This document shows positions 1 through 8,137 of a DNA stretch of 9,824 nucleotides, one piece after another. Source of the stretch: CAZGQY01 sp964528035 (GTDB lineage Bacteria > Pseudomonadota > Gammaproteobacteria > Methylococcales > UBA1147). The translations under genes were made by a program, and so were the position numbers. The DNA lies in assembly GCA_964528035.1 (NCBI GenBank), contig CAZGQY010000158.1, positions 1 through 9,824 of the forward strand, written 5' to 3'. Numbering within the stretch: the first letter of the stretch is position 1; every line of letters begins with the position of its first letter. Under the pieces are notes generated by a model, which worked only from the letters and a program-made list of their open reading frames with translations, ran no database searches and was not told the DNA's origin.

Positions 1-1
1 C

Positions 2-1114
2 AGTGCGGTGAGTTTGGTGGTTTCCAGTGGGCCGGTTATTGGTCCAAGCAGTGACTTTGATGGTGATGGATTTACTAAAGACGTCGATTGTAACGATAAC
101 GATGCCAGTATTCATCCAGGTGCTGTTGAAGTTAAATATGACCAGGTCGATCAGGATTGTAATGGCTACGATCTAAGCATCGACATTGGGCTTGCAGTGT
201 ATAACGAGTTTGAGAAACGTCTCACTGTGTGGGCGACTAGCGGATTCGGCGAGTCTGCTGAACTCCAGGTAGTTGTCGATTTAGTGGGTGGAGGGAAGAC
301 AGTTCCTGTGCACATGGACTGGAATCAAAACGAAAATCGGTTTGAAAAGACGATTGAATTTGATTCCAATATAGAGACGGCGTTGGTTACAGTATCGGGG
401 TTTGAGGGAAGAGAATCTACTGTTCCGAAGTTGGGTAGCGTTGAGATCGAAACCTCTATAGACGTCATTCGGGCTCTATATAAAAAACCCGTAGACCGAC
501 TTGTTCTTTATGCCGTGACGGATAGAAAGCAAAGAGACCGGCTGAGAGCGACGATTACTTTGGCAAACGGTAGACTATTGAAAAATCGGGCAATGTCCTG
601 GAATCGCCAAAAAAAGGTTTTTGAGTTAATTATCAAACAATTCGTCAGGAAGTATAGGTCGATACCTGTCTCGGTAACTTTTGTCTCAATTGACGGTATT
701 AAGACTGAAGACATAAATCGAGATGCTGATGGAGATGGACATCATGTTTATGCAGACTGCGATGACAAAAATTCAGATATATATCCACGAAGGCGCGAAA
801 TTAAACACGATGGAGTTGACCAGGATTGCAACGGTCATGATTTGACAATTGATTTATTGAAGAACCGCTATAATCGAAGCCGAGACTACTTGCTTGTGTT
901 GGCTGATAGTGACAGAGGTGCCAGGGCGAGGCTTAAAGTGGACGTCATATTGGCAAATGGTAAAAGAATAAAGGCTAATCGAATGAAATGGAATGCTTCG
1001 ACCGATAGATTTAGCTGGCTTATGCCCAAGATACGAAAAAATTATAGATCCAGACCTGTACGTGTACGAGTTTATGGAGCGGAGGGGGCAGTGAGCAATA
1101 TTGTAAGCCGGTAA
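2..1114 (+). CDS. Secreted PASTA / MopE-motif modular protein, C-terminal part (5' end outside window)
   Basis: The reading frame is open from the left edge, so the GTG at position 8 is not taken as a start. The first residues (SAVSLVVSSGP) match the end of the PASTA repeats in the next gene (e.g. GSAVDLVISDGP), so further PASTA units probably lie upstream. Two MopE-type putative metal-binding motifs follow, at nt 53-172 and 722-841. Each has an acidic DxDGDG loop, a DC(N/D)D core and a VDQDCNG end. Three copies of an ~80-residue beta-rich module occur at about nt 173-427, 455-712 and 842-1102. They share the pattern ID-x-x-x-A/R-Y, L-x-V-x-A-x-S, G...M-x-WN...F, and a closing V-x-V strand. 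The MopE motif is known from surface copper-related proteins of methanotrophs, but it is widespread and may simply bind Ca2+ here. An extracellular location is inferred from the domains because the signal peptide is not in view. The ligand and role are unknown. Confidence 0.85.
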   Translation, partial: SAVSLVVSSGPVIGPSSDFDGDGFTKDVDCNDNDASIHPGAVEVKYDQVDQDCNGYDLSIDIGLAVYNEFEKRLTVWATSGFGESAELQVVVDLVGGGKTVPVHMDWNQNENRFEKTIEFDSNIETALVTVSGFEGRESTVPKLGSVEIETSIDVIRALYKKPVDRLVLYAVTDRKQRDRLRATITLANGRLLKNRAMSWNRQKKVFELIIKQFVRKYRSIPVSVTFVSIDGIKTEDINRDADGDGHHVYADCDDKNSDIYPRRREIKHDGVDQDCNGHDLTIDLLKNRYNRSRDYLLVLADSDRGARARLKVDVILANGKRIKANRMKWNASTDRFSWLMPKIRKNYRSRPVRVRVYGAEGAVSNIVSR

Positions 1115-1243
1115 ACAATGGTTAAGAATTCTTACAGAATGGGGCTCTATTCTCCGATTTAAAATATTGATTACGGTTTTTCGCATGATCTTGCAGAGTG
1201 TCTGCGTCGAGGATTATTGCATGGATGCTTAAATTATAATAAA

Positions 1244-1249
1244 AGGTGG
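1244..1249 (+). promoter_or_regulatory. Ribosome binding site fixing the start of the large modular gene
   Basis: AGGTGG ends five bases before the ATG at 1255. A GTG at 1246 in the same frame would extend the protein by three residues, but it lies inside this Shine-Dalgarno sequence and has no site of its own, so ATG 1255 is preferred. Confidence 0.6.
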
Positions 1250-1254
1250 CAAAA

Positions 1255-4200
1255 ATGTTTTTAGATAAAGAGGAATTGTGTTGGGGTTTAGGTTCGCGTT
1301 GGAATGTCAATCATCGGGTTTGGTGTTATCGGATCCAGTGCCTGCTTATGGTCGTTGGCCTTTTTAGCTTAACGGTCGTATCTGCGTATGCGCAAACGGT
1401 ACCCGTTCAGTTCGATCCTTTCGCGGCGTATTCCTTGTCTGGCCAAGGGCCTCGTGGAATCGCATCGGCTGATTTCAATGGTGACGGAATCATTGACCTG
1501 GTTTCTTCGACTGCAGTGGGTGACAGTAAAATTAATCTGAATTACGGTGATGGGTTTGGCGGGTTTGCTGCGGGTGATCCATTTCCGATATTGCTGAATA
1601 CCTTTGCAGTGGCTGCATTTCTTGATGATGGCGATAGTTTTGCAGATTTTGTTGTTGCCGGGACGCAGGGTTTGAATACTTCACCCTTGGTCGCAGTTTT
1701 TCATGGCGATGGTCTTGGTAATTTTACATCACCCTATTCATTTACTGCACAAGGAACACCCGGTGCAATTGTTGTTGCTGATTTTGATGGTGACGGTACC
1801 GATGATCTGGCCGTGGGTGATTCTTCGAACAAAGGGCCTATTAGTCTGTTTTTATCTGCAGGCGGGTCATTGCAGAATGCCGTGGAAACCTTGGTAACGA
1901 CCAGCGATGTGGGTAGTGGCCATAAGGCTTTAGTCGCTGTAGACCTGGATCGCGATGGTGATAAAGATTTGGTTTCTCCTATTGGCGTGTTTTTCAATGA
2001 CGGAAGCGGTATTTTTACACGTTTATTGAATATCACCATTTCGACCCCAAATGCAATCAGTGTCGCGACTGCCGATTTTAACACGGATGGCCGGCCAGAT
2101 CTGGTGTTTGCAAATGCGAGCGATATCCAGGTAGTGGTACAAAATGCCGACGGTAGTTTCACCACAGTTTTGCTGGCGACTGTCGGTGTGGATATGCAAG
2201 ATGTTGAGGCGGTTGATGTTAATGTCGATGGTTTTGCTGATATTGTTGCTGTGGATTTTTCAAACGACCAAATCTACCTGCTTGCCGGCCTGGGGAATGC
2301 AACTTTTGATACGATACAAAATTATTCTACTGGCCGTGGTCCACGTGCAACAATAATGGGTGACTGGACAGGAGATGGATTTAGCGATTTAGCTGCTTTG
2401 GTGGAATTTACACCGGACTTTGGTGGTACTTTTAAGGATCAGCCTGAATTGAATATATTTTTGCAGGTTCCGTCAACTGCGAACGTTCCACCCGTAGCGA
2501 ATCTGGATACCGTGTCGACCCAGGAAGATACTGACTTGACGATTCCTGTGCTTTTGAACGATACCGATGCAGATAATGACACATTGACCATTACTCAAGT
2601 GGGCAGCGTGAATAATGGTTCGGTGGTTGTCAATCCGGATGATACTTTGACCTATACGCCAGATTTGGATACTAATGGTCTGGAAATATTCAGTTACCAA
2701 ACAAGTGACGGAACAAATATCGTGACCGGGGAAGTGCGGGTTGATGTGGCACCTGTTAATGATGCACCGGTTCTGAACAAGCCAGGACCCAGAACAGTAA
2801 CCGAAGGCGCGACAAAAATTCTTCCATTGTCTGCGAATGATGCGGATGTTGGCGATACCATAACTATCAGTGCGGTCAATTTGCCAGCGTTTGCGACGAT
2901 TGTTGATAATGGCGACGGAACCGGTCTGATTACCATCAGTCCAGGAATCAATGATCAGGGAACCTACGTTGTTACGGTAAATGCAACAGACACAATTCAA
3001 GCGCAGGATTCGAAAAACTTTCTAATCACCGTTGTCGATAATACGATGCCGGTGGCCTTTAATGATAATGCGATAACGGCCGAAGATACATCTTCAAATA
3101 TTGCGGTATTGTCAAATGACACAGATGCAGACGGAGACTCTTTAACAGTCACGTCTGTTACTCAGGCTTTAAATGGTAGCGTATCGATAAATGGCAACGG
3201 AACACTTCAATATATTCCGGTGACCAACTACAACGGTCCCGACAGTTTCAGTTATTCTATTTCTGACGGTAAGGGTGGCAGTGCAACTGCGATAGTGTCT
3301 GTTTCTGTTACCGCCGTCAATGATCCGCCGGTATTAAATAGGATTGGGCCTCGTAATGTGGATGAAGGCGCGACTAAAATTGCAGTATTACAGGCATCAG
3401 ATCCTGATGCTGGTGACAGTCTGACTTTTACTGCTGTGAATCTTCCTTCGTTCGCGACATTGACGGATAATGGCGACGGAACCGGAGTGATTACTATAAG
3501 CCCTGGGGCACCGCATGAAGGTTTTTACGTAGTTACAGTGATAGTGTCTGATGGAGCAGCTGCGCAAGATTCGAAAAAATCCGGAATGACCGTCAATGAT
3601 ATGCTGGCGTTGGTGCCTAATGTGTCCGGAAACTCTCAGCTCAGCGGAGAAGCGGCAATTGTTAGCAGTGGACTATTGGTCGGGATTGTATCAGCGCAGA
3701 ACAGTGAAGCGGTACCGGCTGGTGATATAATTAGCCAAATTCCTGTGGGTGGAGTGTCGGTCGTTTTGGGCAGTGCAGTTGATCTGGTAATATCTGACGG
3801 TCCGGCACCAGTTCTGGTACCGGATGTGACTGGTTTGGGTCAGGCGGTAGCCACGGCTGATATCACCAATGCAGGACTTGTGGTGGGTACGATCAGTACG
3901 CAGAGCAGCGCTACAGTACCGGCAGGCGATGTCATCAGCCAGACCCCTGCAGGCGGTGTGTCGGTGGCACCGGGCAGCGCAGTGGCTCTTGTAATATCCG
4001 ATGGTCCGGCACCTGTTCTGGTACCGGATGTGACTGGTTTGGGCCAGGCGGTAGCCACTGCGGATATCACCAATGCAGGGCTTGTGGTGGGTACGATCAG
4101 TACGCAGAGCAGCGCTACAGTACCGGCAGGCGATGTCATCAGCCAGACGCCTGCAGGCGGTGTGTCGGTGGCACCGGGCAGCGCAGTGGCTCTTGTAATA

Positions 4201-5107
4201 TCCGNNNNNNNNNNNNNNNNNNNNNNNNNNNNNNNNNNNNNNNNNNNNNNNNNNNNNNNNNNNNNNNNNNNNNNNNNNNNNNNNNNNNNNNNNNNNNNNN
4301 NNNNCGATCAGTACGCAGAGCAGCGCTACAGTACCGGCAGGCGATGTCATCAGCCAGACGCCTGCAGGCGGTGTGTCGGTGGCACCGGGCAGCGCGGTGG
4401 ATCTTGTAATATCCGATGGTCCGGCACCCGTTCTGGTACCGGATGTGACTGGTTTGAGTCAGGCGGTAGCCACGGCTGATATCACCAATGCAGGACTTGT
4501 GGTGGGTACGATCAGTACGCAGAGCAGCGCTACAGTACCGGCAGGCGATGTCATCAGCCAGACCCCTGCAGGCGGTGTGTCGGTAGCACCGGGAAATGCT
4601 GTAGAACTTACTGTATCGAGTGGAAGCGGTAGCATACTGGTTCCTGATGTGGTGGGGTTGAGTGAAGTGATGGCCGCAGATGTGATTATCAGCTCTGGCT
4701 TGACCGTTGGTACGGTCACTTTCCAAAATAATGCAGCGCCTGACGGCGAAGTCATTGGGCAAACTCCCGCTGACGGAATTTCAGTCGCGTCTGGGTCGTC
4801 CGTGAATCTTTTGGTATCTGCGGGACCGGGGGAAGGTGGATTCAGTATAGAGAAAATCGAATGGAAAGATGAAAACAGCGAATTGTTTGGCAAAGGTGAA
4901 GGACTGCAAATAGGTGATCAGATTGATTTCTATAATGCGGTTACAAATGGTTTTTTGGGCAGCACCTTAGTGAATAATGATTGGGATTGGGAGATTAATC
5001 TGGTTCTTACGCCTGCTGCGTCACCGTGTAATATCCGTATAGAGTCGAGAGGTATGAGTTTGACTCAGCCGGTCTCAAATGCTGCTACAAATTGTTTGGG
5101 TATGTGA
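1255..5107 (+). CDS. Giant exported FG-GAP / cadherin-like / PASTA-repeat protein (interrupted by assembly gap)
   Basis: The signal peptide is residues 1-46, with a long N-region, a hydrophobic core and a cut after AYA. Seven calcium-loop FG-GAP/VCBS motifs follow (DxNGDGxxDL type, at nt 1471, 1624 (degenerate), 1780, 1942, 2074, 2215 and 2362), fitting a seven-bladed propeller. Next come two A-B pairs of cadherin/Ig-like domains (about nt 2485-3600), then PASTA repeats (3613-4843, at least six units of 68 residues) and a final ~90-residue domain. That last domain begins with the pattern IEKIEW, contains LGST, and has two cysteines that could pair. The frame is 1 before the N gap and 2 after it. 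Any continuation in frame 1 past the gap is nonsense, and the frame-2 part starting inside the gap is the true C-terminus. If the gap holds the rest of one repeat, the protein is about 1284 residues. No membrane anchor or sorting tail is visible. A surface or released adhesin-like role is inferred; the ligand is unknown. Confidence 0.85.
2485..3600 (+). repeat. Tandem duplicated pair of cadherin-like + Ig-like domains (A-B-A-B)
   Basis: Within the large exported protein, a block of about 186 residues is present twice. Each block holds a cadherin/VCBS-type domain (EDT near the start, NDTDAD core, VNDxPVLN end) and then an Ig-like domain with EGATKI, NLPxFAT and the nearly identical DNGDGTG-x-ITISPG. 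The offset between copies is 558 nt (PVA motif) to 561 nt (GPR motif). Divergence is clear in the DNA, so this is an older duplication than that of the PASTA array. Confidence 0.8.
3613..4843 (+). repeat. PASTA-domain tandem array, 204-bp period, at least six units
   Basis: Units begin at the VPxVxG motif, at 3613, 3817, 4021, (about 4225, inside the gap), 4436 and 4640. Each is 204 bp or 68 residues. Unit 1 and unit 6 are diverged. Units 2-5 are nearly identical: units 2 and 3 differ at only five of 184 comparable bases, all at third codon positions and all synonymous. Unit 5 matches unit 2 over its first ~150 bases except for one Gly-to-Ser change, then diverges. PASTA domains are best known from peptidoglycan-sensing kinases and penicillin-binding proteins. 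In a secreted protein without kinase or transpeptidase domains, a cell-wall-binding or spacer role is only inferred. Confidence 0.9.
4205..4304. other. Assembly gap (100 N) inside the PASTA array
   Basis: One hundred unknown bases interrupt the array of near-identical 204-bp units. The flanks end in the middle of one repeat and resume in the middle of another. By comparison with the preceding unit (4001-4093), the missing piece of a single repeat would be 93 bases, which keeps the reading frame. The 100-base placeholder shifts it by one. The true length is therefore expected to be 93 plus a multiple of 204. Confidence 0.95.
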
Positions 5108-5328
5108 TGCGTCGAATTTGACAGATCAACCAAGTTGGCGGGATTCAGGGATGGATTCCGCTTCGCGCTTAAAATCCGGTAAAAAGGAGTCGTACATTTG
5201 TAATCACTTGTTCTGTGTGTAGATCGTTCCGTAATAATTTCGTATTACCTGTTGGTCTATACTGGAAGGTATCAACTGTTTCAGAAAGGTCAAAAAAGCC
5301 GTTTGTGTTAACTATAGATTTTTCATTC

Positions 5329-5934
5329 ATGACGTTTAAAAAAATAATGCCTCTAATTGTACTGGTTCTCGGCTTGCAGTCTCCTGGTTTATTTGCGGCA
5401 GACCTGATATCCAATGGATCGAATGAAACAGTACAAAGTAAACAGGGTTTATTTGATCGAAGTCTGCATCAGTATACAATTCCGGACGTGCTTTTGATCA
5501 ATAACAAAAACGAAAAAATTGCATTGATCGACGCGTTGGGTGGCAATGGCGCGATTCTACTCGATTTTGTGTTTACAACCTGTCCATCATTTTGTCCGAT
5601 TATGAGCGCGATTTTCAAGCAGGTACAAAATGTAACAGGAAAAAGTGCTGCTAATGTACGATTTGTATCTATATCGATTGATCCGGAACACGACACGCCT
5701 GAACGTTTAGATGCCTATGCGAAAAGGTTTTCCGCAGGTTCCGATTGGCAGTTTCTGACTGGCAGCGTCACAGATATCCTGTCAGTTCAGAAAGCATTCG
5801 ATGCCTATCGCGGAGATAAAATGAATCATCAGCAGCTTATATTTGTTAAACCGGCAAATGAATTGTCGTGGATGAAAATTAATGGCATCGTAGAAGTGCA
5901 GGAAATAATTAATGTAATGCGTTTGCATCCATAG
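5329..5934 (+). CDS. SCO1/SenC-family copper chaperone or thiol-disulfide protein
   Basis: This is a 201-residue thioredoxin-fold protein. Residues 1-23 form a signal peptide or N-terminal anchor (MTFKK, then a hydrophobic stretch ending LFA). The SCO signature is intact: TTCPSFCP with cysteines 85 and 89, the SIDPEHDTPE strand around 115-124, and the conserved distal histidine at 167 (MNHQQLIF). In the family these three residues bind copper and help build the CuA site of cytochrome c oxidase, or reduce thiols or signal redox state in the periplasm. No oxidase gene is present in this window, so a dedicated role for the cytochrome fusion 14 bases downstream is possible. ATG 5329 was chosen because it gives a typical signal peptide, although no good Shine-Dalgarno precedes it. 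The frame stays open upstream to 5173 with a GTG at 5215, which would add an uncharacteristic extension. Confidence 0.88.
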   Translation: MTFKKIMPLIVLVLGLQSPGLFAADLISNGSNETVQSKQGLFDRSLHQYTIPDVLLINNKNEKIALIDALGGNGAILLDFVFTTCPSFCPIMSAIFKQVQNVTGKSAANVRFVSISIDPEHDTPERLDAYAKRFSAGSDWQFLTGSVTDILSVQKAFDAYRGDKMNHQQLIFVKPANELSWMKINGIVEVQEIINVMRLHP

Positions 5935-5948
5935 AAAAACTAAGTAAA

Positions 5949-7646
5949 TTGAATATACTGTTATTCCGCTTGAAATTGATTGGCGCGTTTGTACTGATTT
6001 TCGTGTTTCTTTTTTTTACGATTCCGGGTGCGTCTCCAGATCTATCAGACCAGCAACTTGAGAATAAGAATATTGGTAAGCGCATCTATCGCGAAGGTAT
6101 TGGTTCGTCGGGTCAACCCGTCGTCGCTATTTCTGGAAATGATGTTGTAATTGACGGTGAAATGGTGACCTGCGAGAGCTGTCATAAAAGAAGTGGTCTC
6201 GGTTCAAGCGAATCCCGACAAGTGACGCCACCGGTGATTCCTGATTACCTTTTTAAGCCACGGGAGCGTGGACGGAGAGGTACCTTAGGTGTACGTACTC
6301 AGGGTGCTGGTACCCGACCGTCCTATACAGATGAAAGTCTGAAAGCAGCGATAGTTTTGGGTGTCGATCCGGTTGGTAGATCCTTCAACCCTCTGATGCC
6401 CAGGTACCACTTATCTGAACGGGATCTTGCTGGCTTGCTTGAATATTTGAAATCAAAGCCATCCATAGGTGCGCCAGGTATTTCTGATAAGAATATTCAT
6501 TTTGCTACTGTCGTTGCTGGTGATGTTTCGCCTCAGAAGAAAAAAGCGATGCTTGATGTGTTTCAACAGTATCTGTCGGCAATCAATACAGAAACACGTC
6601 AGGAAACCCGTAGAGCGGAAGGTGCACCGTGGCATCGGGACTGGAAGTATAAGGCATATCGAAAATGGGCGCTGCATGTGTGGGAGTTGAAAGGTAATGA
6701 AAGAGACTGGCCTGCTCAACTGACAAAATATTATAATGCTCAGCCTGTGTTCGCGATGCTTGGTGGAGTTGGGGCTGCTGAGTGGAAGTCGGTTCATGCC
6801 TTTTGTGAATCAAATGAAATACCGTGCCTTTTTCCCCATACGGAAATGCCGGTTTTAAAGGGCAATGGTTACTACACCTTATATTTTTCTCGAGGGCTTG
6901 CATTGGAGGGTGAGGTTGCGGTTAAGCATTTGCAGCAAAACACTCCGACGGGTTCTCAAAAACCGAATGTATTGCAAATTCACGATTGCTTCGCTTCCGG
7001 TCGGATCGTTGCGGAGGCTGTGGAAAGAGAAGCGACATATCAAGGCTTGGGCTCGGTGACCAGTATTTGTGTTGACGATAGTAGCGGCTCCAATGAAAGA
7101 ATTAAAATGGCGTTGAATGGTCAGGATAAGCCAGTGATTATGATGCTATGGCTGGAACGTCAGGCTATAGAAGCATTGAGTCCTTTGTTTACAACTTTGA
7201 ATTTGAAGATCCAACAGATTTATATTTCATCGAAAGTAAGTGGTACCCGATTGGAGTGGTACCCCAGCGAGCTGGGTAAGCTTAGCTATGTAGTGCATTC
7301 ATCCGAACTTGTAGGTCGGCTGTCGGCGCATTTGATGCGTACTCGTGGATGGTTGCAAAATAACGGAATTGAGTCCTTCGACTACCGACATCTTCAGGCG
7401 GATACCTTCTTTTCCTTAATGATTACGCGACGTGCGGTTAAGCAAATGCGGGAAAAATTTTCCAGAGATTATTTTATAGAAATTCTTGAACATAGCACCG
7501 AAAAAATTTTACTTTCCTCGGTTTATCCCCGGCTCAGTCTGGGTCCCGGTCAACGGTTTGCTTCCAAAGGCAGTTATGTGTTGTCTATGTCAGAATTTCT
7601 GAATCAACAAACTACTCCGTCTTCCGTATCGTGGGTAGTTCCCTGA
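5949..7646 (+). CDS. Cytochrome c fused to type I periplasmic-binding-protein domain
   Basis: The 565-residue protein starts at TTG and has a hydrophobic N-terminal signal or anchor (residues 5-27). A class I-like cytochrome c domain spans about 40-170, with one CxxCH heme site (Cys75, Cys78, His79) and a probable axial Met150 in NPLMPRYHLSERDL, followed by the terminal helix. Residues ~183-550 resemble the branched-chain amino acid / amide-binding (type I PBP, ABC substrate-binding) fold: AMLGG, then NEIPCLFPHTEMP, YYTLYFSRG and VLQIHDCFASG. No permease or ATPase gene is present here, so classical import is doubtful. A redox-linked sensor or a periplasmic electron carrier gated by a small ligand is inferred. 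The gene follows the SCO gene after 14 bases and overlaps the ribosome binding site of the next gene, so co-transcription is likely. The TTG start has no clear Shine-Dalgarno and is chosen because it yields the signal sequence. Confidence 0.83.
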   Translation: MNILLFRLKLIGAFVLIFVFLFFTIPGASPDLSDQQLENKNIGKRIYREGIGSSGQPVVAISGNDVVIDGEMVTCESCHKRSGLGSSESRQVTPPVIPDYLFKPRERGRRGTLGVRTQGAGTRPSYTDESLKAAIVLGVDPVGRSFNPLMPRYHLSERDLAGLLEYLKSKPSIGAPGISDKNIHFATVVAGDVSPQKKKAMLDVFQQYLSAINTETRQETRRAEGAPWHRDWKYKAYRKWALHVWELKGNERDWPAQLTKYYNAQPVFAMLGGVGAAEWKSVHAFCESNEIPCLFPHTEMPVLKGNGYYTLYFSRGLALEGEVAVKHLQQNTPTGSQKPNVLQIHDCFASGRIVAEAVEREATYQGLGSVTSICVDDSSGSNERIKMALNGQDKPVIMMLWLERQAIEALSPLFTTLNLKIQQIYISSKVSGTRLEWYPSELGKLSYVVHSSELVGRLSAHLMRTRGWLQNNGIESFDYRHLQADTFFSLMITRRAVKQMREKFSRDYFIEILEHSTEKILLSSVYPRLSLGPGQRFASKGSYVLSMSEFLNQQTTPSSVSWVVP

Positions 7647-7651
7647 AGGAG
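7646..7651 (+). promoter_or_regulatory. Ribosome binding site overlapping the upstream stop codon
   Basis: AAGGAG starts within the TGA stop of the cytochrome fusion gene and lies six bases before ATG 7658. This suggests translational coupling and rules out the upstream GTG at 7631, which lies inside the preceding gene. Confidence 0.7.
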
Positions 7652-7657
7652 AAAAAT

Positions 7658-8137
7658 ATGCGTAAAGTGGGTTTAAAAGGTTTTCTTGTTGTCGGTTTGG
7701 TGGTGTTTCTTGGGATAGGGTTATCGTTGAAGGAGAATAACGGTCAATCTGACAAAAATTCAATGTCTGCAGTGTTGGGGGGAGAGGCTAAAACCAGAGC
7801 TTCAGGGGATGTTGGGCGGACAGTGACAGAATCATCAGGGAACTCAGCGATCGGTATGGCTTTGAGCGGAAATACGACGAGAAAAAAATTACCGAAAAAT
7901 TCCATCACTAAGTCAGAGAAAGTTATATCGGAACAGCCTGCTGTACTAATTTCGAAGCCGGAGATAAGCCTGGATACGCCGGAACGTCTGAAAAAAAAGA
8001 AAGGTTATTTTTGCGCTCTGGCGGAAACCACACGTAAAAATTGTGAAAAAATGCAGCGCGATATGGAAGGATTAGAGGCCTGTCTGAAGCTCGGTGGTTA
8101 TTATACAAATGCCCGACATTGTGGATACAGGCCATAG
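7658..8137 (+). CDS. Small membrane-anchored protein with four C-terminal cysteines, function unknown
   Basis: I do not recognise this 159-residue protein. Residues 7-24 are a hydrophobic segment after a basic start (MRKVGLKG), so it is an uncleaved anchor or signal peptide. Residues 25-110 are low-complexity, rich in Ser, Lys and Thr, and probably disordered. The C-terminal ~45 residues form a compact basic module with cysteines at 119, 129, 142 and 155 (YFCALAE, NCEKM, ACLKLGGYY, RHCGY) and a predicted helix between. The spacing suits two disulfides, and no CxxCH heme motif is present. The start has a strong ribosome binding site and lies 11 bases after the cytochrome fusion gene. It is therefore probably the last gene of the SCO-cytochrome operon and may be a partner or redox substrate, which is inferred from position only. 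Confidence 0.75.
   Translation: MRKVGLKGFLVVGLVVFLGIGLSLKENNGQSDKNSMSAVLGGEAKTRASGDVGRTVTESSGNSAIGMALSGNTTRKKLPKNSITKSEKVISEQPAVLISKPEISLDTPERLKKKKGYFCALAETTRKNCEKMQRDMEGLEACLKLGGYYTNARHCGYRP

Noticed and set aside
1235..1240. Perfect TATAAT before the large modular gene
   Set aside because: No -35 element at suitable spacing, and transcription from it would start within the ribosome binding site.
4305..4479. Frame-1 continuation of the large gene past the N gap
   Set aside because: It translates to Arg/Cys-rich nonsense, while frame 2 gives clean PASTA repeats; the frame change comes from the arbitrary 100-base gap.
3691..4762. Long reverse-strand open frames over the PASTA array, with repeated residues
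   Set aside because: They are antisense shadows of the 204-bp repeat, run through N bases, and have no ribosome binding sites or domains.
3613..4843. Regular repeats as a CRISPR array
   Set aside because: The 204-bp period is in frame and encodes PASTA domains throughout; there are no short repeats with unique spacers.
5215..5328. GTG 5215 start for the SCO gene
   Set aside because: It adds 38 residues unlike any SCO N-terminus and lacks a well-spaced ribosome site; ATG 5329 gives a normal signal peptide.
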